Below the pieces are notes generated by a model. That model searched no databases. It was given only the letters and a program-made list of their open reading frames with translations, and was not told where the DNA came from. A stretch of DNA of 64,000 nucleotides, from contig OX345646.1 of assembly GCA_947044365.1 (NCBI GenBank), forward strand, positions 198,501 through 262,500, written 5' to 3'. This DNA is from Petrosia ficiformis (lineage: Eukaryota; Porifera; Demospongiae; Haplosclerida; Petrosiidae). The translations under genes and the position numbers were made by a program. The first letter of the stretch is position 1. Every line of letters starts with the position of its first letter. Shown here piece by piece: positions 43,858 through 55,724 of this stretch.

Positions 43858-46595
43858 ATGTCTACCACATCTACCACTAATGAAACAGCAAATAACGCAC
43901 AAAATAACACACCGAATAAAAATGGAGTACCCAAACAAGTGAAATTTGCTGCTAACCCCGTAATGATCTCACATGCTCCACCTAATGCAGCCATTGTGCT
44001 GCCTACAGCAAAAACAGAGGGACACACCATTGACTCACAAACAAAAATGCAGTCAACATCTACTAATGTAATTACGACTCCATCTCAGAGTAACGTCCCT
44101 CCATCTCCAAACAAAGGATCGCCATCAACCGTTAAAGGGACCATTCCAGTGACAGACTTAGTGGATCCAAATATCGTGAAGAATGTGATTGTTAGTGTAC
44201 CTCCTGCTGGCTCTGATCATACCTACGCCAAAACATCACCCAAAAAGAAATCGACCAATGAAATCAGCTCTAGTGATGATACTAGTTCCAGTAGCAGCGA
44301 AGATATGGAGACCGAAGAGACAAAAGAAAAAGGGTCTGTATCTACAACTCCAACCACACTATCTACACCCACCACAAAATCCACCAAACCAAAGCAAACA
44401 GCTTCAATGGGTAAACAAAGAGGGCGTCCTCGTAAGAATGCAAATACTACTACTCCCTCGGTGACAACACCCACTCCTCGGTCTATTTTAAAATCTACTC
44501 CAGAAATAAAAGTTGATTATGAGCGTGTACGAAGAAGAGGGAGAGGTTGTGGAAATTGTGCAGGTTGTCTCCGAGATGATTGTGGCAAATGCTGCTACTG
44601 TTTGGATAAGCCAAAATTTGGAGGACCGGGCAGAAAGAAGCAAAGGTGTGCGCTGAGAATATGTGCTCACTTTGTAAGTTTGGTATGTTCCCTACTTTAT
44701 GATATAAGATTCTAATTAATGTTCTTTTTTTTTCCTAGAAATCATCACCTGGAGTTAGAAACAGTGTACATAGCAAAGCTGCGGCTATTCTTTCCATTGT
44801 GTCGTCACCTGAAATAGCAAGTGTTACCTCTACACCCACCAGTACATCTACAAAGAAATCAGACCCAGTAGTGACAACAACGAAGACAACAGAACAGACT
44901 AAGCCATCTGTGACAACCGCACCATCTCTTTCATCTATATCTTCAACTACTGGTACTGCTGTTATTACCTCCTCACCAAACTCCACTCCACAGACACAAG
45001 GGACTCCACGCCCTAAGCAGGTTGAGCGATGTGTGTCTTTATGTATTCTAACTTCACTTTGCCTTCTGGAACATTTTCGTAAATTGCAAGAGGTGTGTGT
45101 GTTATGAATCAATTTGAGCCTCTACCAAAGCCTTAAATAACTTAGCGTCCCCTTTGAGCAAGGTGCAAGTGTTTTACAGCGAATATTTTTTTCACACAAG
45201 ACAACTGTTTTAGAATGAGTATTGCTAAATACAAACATGTATACATAAAAAGTCACCACATCCTAATTTTGAGGTCATTGTGAATATGAATAGACTTTAA
45301 TAATATGATTCAAGAATGCTTCTGTTTCTTTACCTAGGGAGGAGGAACAAGTGGAGCTCTGTCAGGTGATCACATTAAATGTGTCATGTGTGGACGAGAA
45401 AGGAAGGTCAATATGTCACGTTCCAACAAGTTTTGTGGAGCACGGTGTCTAAAAACTTGGGAAGAACTCAATCCTGGCAAGAACCCCGAAACTGCTGAAC
45501 CAAGAACTTTAAGCTGTGAGTTTCCATATAATAATTAAAATTAATTAAATTAACAATGACTCATTTTTTATAACTGTAATTAATGTGGGTGTGGCTTATA
45601 TGTATATCCCTCAGCTTCCAAATATCAAATTTATTTTTAGTACCAATGATTCTACAAGCCAGTATGGAGAAACCCATGCCAAGGGCGCTCAGAAACCTTC
45701 AAATAGATATGGCATGTGAGTATCTGAAGTATATATATATGACTGAAGTTACGTGAATGTATGTTGTTTCTTAGTGCCTGGAGGTTTTCATCAAACTCCA
45801 CTTTCATCTGTTGCGTCCTTATCTTCAGCTGGTGATCTTCTAACCATTGGACCACTGATCTCATCGATCACTTCAGCAGTTTCTAATATGACTGTACCTA
45901 CAGCACCCACTATACCAAACATCACCAATGGTATCAAACGTCCCAGTCAAGAGCAGCCACCAATTCCTAGTAAAAAATCAAAAACAATTGTTTCTTCATG
46001 TGAGTTCATAAAAAGTGTTTATTTTTGATTCAAATGCTATTTTATATCTTATAGCGTCTGTCCTTGTCTCATCTACACCTGTTGTTACCACACCGACCAT
46101 TTCCCCGTCACCTGTACCAAAAGGGAAGAAGAAAACACGCTCTGGTACGTGTACTAACATGCTTTGATAATAAAAACATTTCATATCACTTGTATAGCTT
46201 CGTATAAATCCCCATGGTTACCCAATCACCATGGTTACCATCTTTACACATAGATTTGCCATCTGATGTTAGTAAATGGAGTATTCTTGAAGTTATGCAG
46301 TATTTTGAAGGGACGCCTGATTGTACTCATATTGCACCTGTTCTCCAAGAGCAGGAAGTTGATGGTGAAGCTCTGTTCCTCTTGTCACATGACTCCCTTG
46401 TGAAATGTCTAGGGATGAAACTAGGACCTGCTTTGAAGGTGATTATGAATGGATAACTATGTAGTTAGTTATATCAGACAATGTCCTGTATGACTGACTG
46501 TACATATCACTTATATACATGTACATGCTTATTATCTCACACAGGTCATGACACATGTTGAAAGACTGAAGTCTCAAACCAGCTCACTTGTGTGA
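43858..46595 (+). CDS. CXXC + FCS zinc finger + SAM protein (polyhomeotic-like C terminus)
   Basis: Eight exons (43858-44673, 44739-45020 or 45092, 45338-45515, 45641-45715, 45775-45999, 46055-46144, 46254-46438, 46545-46595) give 633 or 657 residues. The two ends of exon 2 are both phase 0, so I cannot choose. The protein begins serine/threonine-rich, with an AT-hook-like RGRPRK. A CXXC domain follows (residues about 228-272: CGNCAGC, CGKCCYC, KFGGPGRKKQRC, LRIC), keeping the eight cysteines and the KFGG DNA-contact loop. Next is an FCS-type finger (CVMCGRERK...FCGARC), then a C-terminal SAM domain (SKWSILEVMQYF, KLGPALKVMTHVERL). FCS plus SAM is the arrangement of polyhomeotic; CXXC binds unmethylated CpG. 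Inferred role: chromatin factor of Polycomb type. Orthology is not proven. Confidence 0.85.
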
Positions 46596-46793
46596 TTCTT
46601 AAACTTTATATTATACATGTACATGTAACAGTATTATATATACATGCATACATATACCCACACATGCACTAACCGAGTCTGAAGATATACATTTACATAA
46701 ACCCTCAGGTCCATTCATTTTTGAATACTTTAAAACGTATTTTTGTACAATTGAAAAAATGAAACAACTACTAATAGGGATTTAAAAATGAGT

Positions 46794-47196
46794 TTATTCT
46801 TCATCTTTCCCCTCTTTTTCTTTGATAACCTGTGAAATTAATTAACAAGATAAAATCCAATACCCCTCCCAAATCAAAAATCCTAGACCCTCGTGATTGC
46901 ATTTCTGTGACTGTCTGATGTACATGTAGTTATGGTAACCATAGTGATAACTACGAATGAGAAATATAGCTAGCATACTTGTTTTTGTTTAAGAAGCATC
47001 ACTTGTTCTTCTAGTTCTCTGTTTCGTTGTCTTAACTTCTCAATTGAGTCACGCTAAGTTAAGTGTATATATGTATACTATGTACATGTATTTATGTATG
47101 TATGTATGTATGTTGTATGTACATATGTAAATGTGGATGTAACTATGTATGTATATATGTACATGTATGTATGTACATGTGTATGTATGTTTGTAG

Positions 47197-47227
<31 letters not shown>

Positions 47228-47232
47228 TTGTA

Positions 47233-47265
<33 letters not shown>

Positions 47266-47308
47266 TGTATGTATGTATGTATGTATGTATGTTTGTAATA
47301 TATGTATG

Positions 47309-47341
<33 letters not shown>

Positions 47342-47395
47342 TGTATGTATGTATGTATGTATGTATGTATGTATGTATGTATGTATGTATGTACG

Positions 47396-47431
<36 letters not shown>

Positions 47432-47441
47432 TGTATGTATG

Positions 47442-47475
<34 letters not shown>

Positions 47476-48457
47476 TGTATGTATGTATGTACATGTGTAT
47501 GTACTATGTATTTATGTGCGTATAAATTACTTGAGTTTGTTCAATCTTCAGTCTGTCATCAGCCCTATCTCTTTCTTCAGTGATTAGTTTACATTTACGT
47601 CCTAATTGTAGATTGTCTTTCAATAACTTTTTTTCACTCTCTCTCAATCGTTTTGTGTCTATCTTAAGTGACTACGGAGAGAGAGAATTTAACTAAAACT
47701 TCTTTTAGTAAATGAATATTGGTAGGTGCTAGTTATTTCACTAAAACTAAAAGTCATTATTGTTATACTGAAACAAGAACTGATATCAACCAACCTCTTT
47801 GAATGATCTATCTATTAAACTATCTATCTATCTATTAATCTATCTATCTATCTATCTATCTATCTATTAATCTATCTATTAAACTATCTGTCTATCTATT
47901 AATCTATCTATCTATCTATCTATCTATTAATCTATCTATTTATCTATCTATTAAACTATCTATCTATCTATCTATTAATCTATTTATCTATCTATCTATT
48001 AAACTATCTATCTATCTATTAAACTATCTATCTATCTATCTATCTATTAATCTATCTATCTATCTATTAATCTATCTATCTATCTATCAAACTATCTATC
48101 TATCTATCTATTAATCTATCTATCTATCTATCTATTAATCTATCTATCTATCTATTAAACTATCTATCTATCTATCTATCTATTAATCTATCTATCTATC
48201 TATTAATCTATCTATCTATCTATCAAACTATCTATCTATTAATCTATCTATCTATCTATTAATCTATCTATCTATCTATCTATCTATTAATCTATCTATC
48301 TATCTATTAAACTATCTATCTATCTATCTATCTATTAATCTATCTATCTATCTATTAATCTATCTATCTATCTATCAAACTATCTATCTATTAATCTATC
48401 TATCTATCTATTAATCTATCTATCTATCTATCTATTAATCTATCTATCTATCTATTA

Positions 48458-48503
<46 letters not shown>

Positions 48504-48773
48504 TAATCTATCTATCTATCTATTAAACTATCTATCTATCACTCACATCAACTTCCTTTTGCAAATTAAACATATTAATATCAGGATCAGAACGTGCCTT
48601 CCGGATACCAAATCCTGACTGAGGACTTGAAGTACCACTTCTACTGCTCCCACCAGTACTTTGTAGTTTCTGTTGTTTCAAGTCACCAAATGAAATGTTA
48701 TGCTTTTCAGTTGATTGAGATTGAAGTTGTGGTGGAAGTTCAAATGGTCTATGTATGTATGTATGTATGTATG

Positions 48774-48804
<31 letters not shown>

Positions 48805-49582
48805 TGTATGTATGTATGTATGTATGTATGTATGTATGTATGTATGTATGTATGTATGTATGTATGTACATGTATGTATGAATGTATATATGTATATGTA
48901 TATGTACATGTATGTATATAAGCAGGTATATGTATATATCTATCTATGCATATACACATTACGATATGTACAAAGATATGTGTATGTGTACATGTACATA
49001 TAATTATATAATATATATGTGTATATGTACCTAGGATCAACACCAGCATCTACCAATTTCATTTCATGTGAGAGTCTATTGAGTTCTTCTAATTTCAATC
49101 TTTCTTTTTTTACACTAATTAAATTCTGAATAGAGTCTCGTAAGTGTCCTGTGTAGAAAGAACATGACATGGATGGACAAACTGACAGATACTGGACCAA
49201 CGAAGAAGGGTGCTCATTTATGAGAGTGCTCACTAACCCATGATAATATCGGAATCATTCCTAGCATTTGTGTACTGCAGTGTTCGATAATGTAAACACT
49301 CTACGACCTTCTCAGCATTACGTACAACAGTTGTACAGCTCTGTGCAATACTATATAATGGTTGAAGTGTATTATAATTATAATTATATATATATATATA
49401 TATATATACGTGTTAGTACAAATTATGAAATATGACTTGACGCGTGTACTATTCAAGTGACATTTAAACTCGCTCACACATACAACTCACTCTGGTTGTG
49501 TTAATGACTTAGTAATTCTCTGTAGATTTTCTAGACCAGTGAATAACTCCCCAACAGCGAACACACTGCGAGAGGCGTCCAT
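46794..49582 (-). CDS. Unrecognised coiled-coil protein (copy A, complete)
   Basis: I do not recognise this protein. Seven exons (49491-49582, 49238-49350, 49031-49148, 48547-48748, 47531-47671, 46979-47053, 46794-46829) close in frame to 258 residues. The N-terminal 110 residues look alpha-helical (ELFTGLENLQRITKSL, NAEKVVECLHYRTLQYTN, LEELNRLSHEMKLVDAGVDP). A serine/glycine-rich linker and then a coiled coil follow (KRLRESEKKLLKDNLQLGRK, REKLRQRNRELEEQ-like). The last exon is lysine/glutamate-rich. Exons 1-5 are repeated at 50817-52876. Exons 6-7 exist only here. The gene converges on the CXXC-SAM gene. Confidence 0.85.
47085..47500. repeat. (GTAT)n microsatellite, duplication unit 1
   Basis: Over 400 bp of GTAT with gtttgtaatat interruptions in the intron before exon 6 of the coiled-coil gene. 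The same array recurs at 50371-50786. Confidence 0.95.
47815..48540. repeat. CTAT/TTAAT higher-order microsatellite, duplication unit 1
   Basis: About 720 bp of (CTATCTATCTATTAAT)-like units with ATTAAAC and ATCAAAC variants, in the intron between exons 4 and 5. It recurs at 51101-51834, where it is 8 bp longer. Confidence 0.95.
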
Positions 49583-49775
49583 ATTTGTGACCCCGCCCAC
49601 ATATTTTCCGTTAAAATAACGGAAAACATGACCCGACGAAATTGCCGATTAATTAACAATTCGTAGAAAAATTCATGATAATACATTTGTATTGAAGAAA
49701 GTACATTTACATTGTAGTAACGGATGTATACATACTATGAAAACATTACTTCTAACCCACATAAAGAGAAGTAAA

Positions 49776-50340
49776 TCACATTAAGAATAATCTCCTCAGC
49801 AATAGTAACGATATACACAGCATTAATATCACTATTACTATTAAAGTCATATTGCTGGATTGTGAGCCCGGTCGTTGAGTCTCTAAGTTGCTGATCTCCT
49901 CACTCTGTGAGAGAGCATTTGGTATCCTCTGACGTAGCTCTGTTTCCACGGTAACTGATGAAGACGAAGTTTGAGGTAGATTGGATGATGATACCTGTTG
50001 TTCCCTAAGTGTCTCATTTTGTTCCACACGTTTGGAAATATTCTCAGCTTTTTTTTGTTGTTGTTTAAATCTTTCATTAACTTCAGCTTCTGACTAGAAT
50101 ATTAAAAGTGAAAATAACGAAATATACTTCTTTAGTCAAAGTTTAATGTGGAGGCATTAGTACACATATAGTACTTGTACATTAATTGCACATATACAAG
50201 TACTTGTACTTAAGTACAAATGTACTTGGCCCCATGCCTGGATCATACCGTGATTGCCATTTGTGAAATAATATCCTCCATTTCTTTCTTTACTTCCTCT
50301 TCCTTACCAGTTGTATCTCCCTCGGGTAAGGAATTAAGAT
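49776..50340 (-). pseudogene. UBE2J1 3' fragment left by the tandem duplication
   Basis: Contains the last UBE2J1 exon (49776-50093, with its acceptor) and a 5'-truncated exon 6 (50249-50340) that has lost its acceptor. The catalytic domain is absent. The final exon still encodes the hydrophobic tail anchor (MTLIVIVILMLCISLLLL). Both the previous donor in the upstream truncated gene and this acceptor are phase 0, so it may serve as the 3' exon of a chimera. Confidence 0.85.
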
Positions 50341-50482
50341 TAAGTTAAGTGTATATATGTATACTATGTACATGTATTTATGTATGTATGTATGTATGTT
50401 GTATGTACATATGTAAATGTGGATGTAACTATGTATGTATATATGTACATGTATGTATGTACATGTGTATGTATGTTTGTAG

Positions 50483-50513
<31 letters not shown>

Positions 50514-50518
50514 TTGTA

Positions 50519-50551
<33 letters not shown>

Positions 50552-50594
50552 TGTATGTATGTATGTATGTATGTATGTTTGTAATATATGTATG

Positions 50595-50627
<33 letters not shown>

Positions 50628-50681
50628 TGTATGTATGTATGTATGTATGTATGTATGTATGTATGTATGTATGTATGTACG

Positions 50682-50717
<36 letters not shown>

Positions 50718-50727
50718 TGTATGTATG

Positions 50728-50761
<34 letters not shown>

Positions 50762-51743
50762 TGTATGTATGTATGTACATGTGTATGTACTATGTATTTA
50801 TGTGCGTATAAATTACTTGAGTTTGTTCAATCTTCAGTCTGTCATCAGCCCTATCTCTTTCTTCAGTGATTAGTTTACATTTACGTCCTAATTGTAGATT
50901 GTCTTTCAATAACTTTTTTTCACTCTCTCTCAATCGTTTTGTGTCTATCTTAAGTGACTACGGAGAGAGAGAATTTAACTAAAACTTCTTTTAGTAAATG
51001 AATATTGGTAGGTGCTAGTTATTTCACTAAAACTAAAAGTCATTATTGTTATACTGAAACAAGAACTGATATCAACCAACCTCTTTGAATGATCTATCTA
51101 TTAAACTATCTATCTATCTATTAATCTATCTATCTATCTATCTATCTATCTATTAATCTATCTATTAAACTATCTGTCTATCTATTAATCTATCTATCTA
51201 TCTATCTATCTATTAATCTATCTATTTATCTATCTATTAAACTATCTATCTATCTATCTATTAATCTATTTATCTATCTATCTATTAAACTATCTATCTA
51301 TCTATTAAACTATCTATCTATCTATCTATCTATTAATCTATCTATCTATCTATTAATCTATCTATCTATCTATCAAACTATCTATCTATCTATCTATTAA
51401 TCTATCTATCTATCTATCTATTAATCTATCTATCTATCTATTAAACTATCTATCTATCTATCTATCTATTAATCTATCTATCTATCTATTAATCTATCTA
51501 TCTATCTATCAAACTATCTATCTATTAATCTATCTATCTATCTATTAATCTATCTATCTATCTATCTATCTATTAATCTATCTATCTATCTATTAAACTA
51601 TCTATCTATCTATCTATCTATTAATCTATCTATCTATCTATTAATCTATCTATCTATCTATCAAACTATCTATCTATTAATCTATCTATCTATCTATTAA
51701 TCTATCTATCTATCTATCTATTAATCTATCTATCTATCTATTA

Positions 51744-51797
<54 letters not shown>

Positions 51798-52067
51798 TAA
51801 TCTATCTATCTATCTATTAAACTATCTATCTATCACTCACATCAACTTCCTTTTGCAAATTAAACATATTAATATCAGGATCAGAACGTGCCTTCCGGAT
51901 ACCAAATCCTGACTGAGGACTTGAAGTACCACTTCTACTGCTCCCACCAGTACTTTGTAGTTTCTGTTGTTTCAAGTCACCAAATGAAATGTTATGCTTT
52001 TCAGTTGATTGAGATTGAAGTTGTGGTGGAAGTTCAAATGGTCTATGTATGTATGTATGTATGTATG

Positions 52068-52098
<31 letters not shown>

Positions 52099-52876
52099 TG
52101 TATGTATGTATGTATGTATGTATGTATGTATGTATGTATGTATGTATGTATGTATGTATGTACATGTATGTATGAATGTATATATGTATATGTATATGTA
52201 CATGTATGTATATAAGCAGGTATATGTATATATCTATCTATGCATATACACATTACGATATGTACAAAGATATGTGTATGTGTACATGTACATATAATTA
52301 TATAATATATATGTGTATATGTACCTAGGATCAACACCAGCATCTACCAATTTCATTTCATGTGAGAGTCTATTGAGTTCTTCTAATTTCAATCTTTCTT
52401 TTTTTACACTAATTAAATTCTGAATAGAGTCTCGTAAGTGTCCTGTGTAGAAAGAACATGACATGGATGGACAAACTGACAGATACTGGACCAACGAAGA
52501 AGGGTGCTCATTTATGAGAGTGCTCACTAACCCATGATAATATCGGAATCATTCCTAGCATTTGTGTACTGCAGTGTTCGATAATGTAAACACTCTACGA
52601 CCTTCTCAGCATTACGTACAACAGTTGTACAGCTCTGTGCAATACTATATAATGGTTGAAGTGTATTATAATTATAATTATATATATATATATATATATA
52701 TACGTGTTAGTACAAATTATGAAATATGACTTGACGCGTGTACTATTCAAGTGACATTTAAACTCGCTCACACATACAACTCACTCTGGTTGTGTTAATG
52801 ACTTAGTAATTCTCTGTAGATTTTCTAGACCAGTGAATAACTCCCCAACAGCGAACACACTGCGAGAGGCGTCCAT
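50341..52876 (-). pseudogene. Coiled-coil protein, copy B, lacking its last two exons
   Basis: Exons 1-5 are at 52785-52876, 52532-52644, 52325-52442, 51841-52042 and 50817-50957, identical to copy A. The promoter-proximal region is duplicated too. Exons 6 and 7 are missing. The exon 5 donor (gtaatt) faces UBE2J1 exon 7 of unit 1 at 50093. Splicing exon 5 to it would give 327 residues ending in a membrane anchor. Without such splicing it is a truncated gene. Confidence 0.75.
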
Positions 52877-53069
52877 ATTTGTGACCCCGCCCACATATTT
52901 TCCGTTAAAATAACGGAAAACATGACCCGACGAAATTGCCGATTAATTAACAATTCGTAGAAAAATTCATGATAATACATTTGTATTGAAGAAAGTACAT
53001 TTACATTGTAGTAACGGATGTATACATACTATGAAAACATTACTTCTAACCCACATAAAGAGAAGTAAA

Positions 53070-55724
53070 TCACATTAAGAATAATCTCCTCAGCAATAGT
53101 AACGATATACACAGCATTAATATCACTATTACTATTAAAGTCATATTGCTGGATTGTGAGCCCGGTCGTTGAGTCTCTAAGTTGCTGATCTCCTCACTCT
53201 GTGAGAGAGCATTTGGTATCCTCTGACGTAGCTCTGTTTCCACGGTAACTGATGAAGACGAAGTTTGAGGTAGATTGGATGATGATACCTGTTGTTCCCT
53301 AAGTGTCTCATTTTGTTCCACACGTTTGGAAATATTCTCAGCTTTTTTTTGTTGTTGTTTAAATCTTTCATTAACTTCAGCTTCTGACTAGAATATTAAA
53401 AGTGAAAATAACGAAATATACTTCTTTAGTCAAAGTTTAATGTGGAGGCATTAGTACACATATAGTACTTGTACATTAATTGCACATATACAAGTACTTG
53501 TACTTAAGTACAAATGTACTTGGCCCCATGCCTGGATCATACCGTGATTGCCATTTGTGAAATAATATCCTCCATTTCTTTCTTTACTTCCTCTTCCTTA
53601 CCAGTTGTATCTCCCTCGGGTAAGGAATTAAGATTTGCTGATCCACATGACGGACATACCCAGTTTAGAGATCTTTATGATGACATCATATTACATCATA
53701 TTATGTCATAGTTATGTAATACCTTTTAGCCAATCGTCTTCTTTCTTCAGGCGAACATTCCAATGAACCAATAGTCCCTAATCCACTGGTTGGCATGAAA
53801 CCAATCAAAGCTAATAGCATAGTACGAACTAGATACACACAAATAGATAGATAAACAGATAGATAGATAGATACATACATAGATTGATAGATAGACAGAT
53901 GCATAAATGGATAGATAGATGGATATAATCTACGTACTTCCCCAAGATGCCTGCCACAGTTCTGGATGATAAGATGAAGCATTCAGACATATTTTCTGAT
54001 TCAGTTCAAATCTTCCATTTGGCTATAAAACAATAATTGATGTCCATTTAATTAACTAGGCTATGAATATTAAATAGGTTGAGGGTACTCATTACTTACA
54101 GTCAGTAGGACGATAGAGGGAGGCTTCATCGGATATTCTGGAGGAAGTATGATCCTTCCATGATATCTTCCCCCCTCGTAATCAGATCCTGGAGGACCTC
54201 CAATTGTGAAGTGCCATTCAAATAGATTATCCTGTTTGACAAATATAGATCACATGATCATACAAAATTTATATATATGGATCACATGATCATATCCACA
54301 ATCACATAATTATATACAAGAATAATAAAAAACATTTCCAATAAAAATGAAAGAAGATGTAGGGATGTCAAAACCCAAAAAGCATGCGAACAAGGTTAGG
54401 TGGGACCCAAAATTAAACAAACCACTTCCATATAACCCTACATACATGTAAGTACAGCTCTTTGTATTTTGCTTTATAATGGTTTAAGTACTTATGTAGG
54501 GTTATATGGAAGTGGTTTGTTTAATTTTGGGTCCCACCTAACCTTGTTCGCATGCTTTTTGGGTTTTGACATCCCTACATCTTCTTTCATTTTTATTTTT
54601 ATTATTCTTGTTTCCATTGTTTTTCTTTTTCCTGAATGGTGTGAATATTTTTTGTACATTGAAGAAATACTGGTGTAAGTTATATGAAATCATTCAATCA
54701 TAAATGCATTAAAGTTTGTTCATCAATGAAGGTCAGTCTTTTGTATATATCAACTATTTATGAATTGATTATCATTTTCTTTCACTTACTATTTCACTTA
54801 CAGCACTATCTGCATTCATACAAGAAGCAGTGTCAGTTACTATATCAACCAAATGGCATTCCAATGTTATCATAGTATATAATATTACTCTATAGTGGCC
54901 TAATAATTAAATTTATTATTATTTGCTCACACAGTTACTATGCTTATGCAAACAAACACTTTCGCTTCCATGTACTGAGTTTACAAAAGCACATGCGCAA
55001 TTAAGTTCCATGTGACTTAATTAATGAAAATGGCGTCCAATTCGAGATCAATCCTTCGTAGTCGTTGTGACTCTCTTCTTTCATAGTATCTGAAGATATC
55101 ATCTCGATACTTCCAGACCAGAATTTTACTATGAATGCGACTGGAATAGTGCTAGAATCATTGTGATAGTTTAACTAACAAAAAAATGATTTGTTTGAAA
55201 AATAATAATATTATTATTAATGAAGATTTTGCCAGTTTTGCAACTCGCCAGTTCTCTACCTTAACGACAATCTTTGGCCATCTAGAAGGTGTTGGTAGTC
55301 ATAAAAACACTAGATATGAATAGGCATGTGTGTAATAAAACTTATATGTATATATTACCAGAGATTTCAGCTCATCACTTGCAATTGAAATGTATGGGCG
55401 GCCATTTTTTTTCCGTGCCATCCCTACATAGAGAGTACTACCGTACTCTCTGATAAATTATATATATATATGTAATTATGTATATACATCACATACATTG
55501 GTTACATGATCACATGATCACATGTAGAGATCTCATAATCATATATACATATCACATGATTAACAGTACCTCCAGTGGTTGGGCGTAATAAAGATTCGTA
55601 GCTTCTCTTAATTCAATAGCTTCTTTCATTAATCTTTTAACAGCTAAAATCATAACACATAATTATTATATATAATTATATTCATTAACTAACCAGGGTT
55701 TCTAGAATTATACCTCCTTTCCAT
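53070..55724 (-). CDS. UBE2J1: UBE2J1, tail-anchored ubiquitin-conjugating enzyme E2
   Basis: ER-membrane E2 (Ubc6e) of the ER-associated degradation pathway. Seven exons (55694-55724, 55570-55643, 54100-54231, 53938-54022, 53723-53828, 53543-53672, 53070-53387) give 291 residues. The start MERRYNSRNPAVKRLMKEA matches the family. The UBC core has GGRYHGRIILPPEYPMKPP and the catalytic cysteine in NQKICLNASSYHPELW, with IRTMLLALIGFMPT and SPEERRRLAKR following. A C-P-S-C-G-S-A segment follows the core. The C terminus is a single hydrophobic tail anchor with RRLFLM on the luminal end. The molecule is shorter than human UBE2J1 in the linker. Intron 54232-55569 carries a foldback element. Confidence 0.96.
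54316..54612. mobile_element. Foldback (MITE-like) element in UBE2J1 intron
   Basis: Two arms of about 120 bp are near-perfect inverted copies: acaagaataat...gatgtagggatgtcaaaacc...ccacttccatataacccta, then tagggttatatggaagtgg...ggttttgacatccctacatc...attattcttgt, with a loop of about 35 bp. No coding capacity. A diverged relative is at 13932-14150. The ends have no obvious long target duplication. Confidence 0.85.

Larger units (their letters stand above)
47055..53634. repeat. Recent direct tandem duplication, two units of about 3.29 kb
   Basis: Unit 1 is 47055-50340 and unit 2 is 50341-53634. Everything aligned by eye, unique sequence included, looks identical. The only difference I found is 8 extra bases in a (CTAT)n run of unit 2, which explains the offset of 3,286 before it and 3,294 after it. 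The left break is at the acceptor of exon 6 of the coiled-coil gene and the right break is inside exon 6 of UBE2J1. The junction has little homology (taa). Either it is very recent or it is an assembly duplication. Confidence 0.95.

Noticed and set aside
43728..44030. Minus-strand 100-residue frame with a membrane-like profile
   Set aside because: Antisense to exon 1 of the CXXC-SAM gene, with no splice or start support.
44799..45107. Separate gene starting at 44799
   Set aside because: Internal part of exon 2 of the CXXC-SAM gene, in the same frame.
55028..55090. Short frame starting MASNSRSILR inside the UBE2J1 intron
   Set aside because: Stops after 18 codons; a donor and conserved continuation are not visible.
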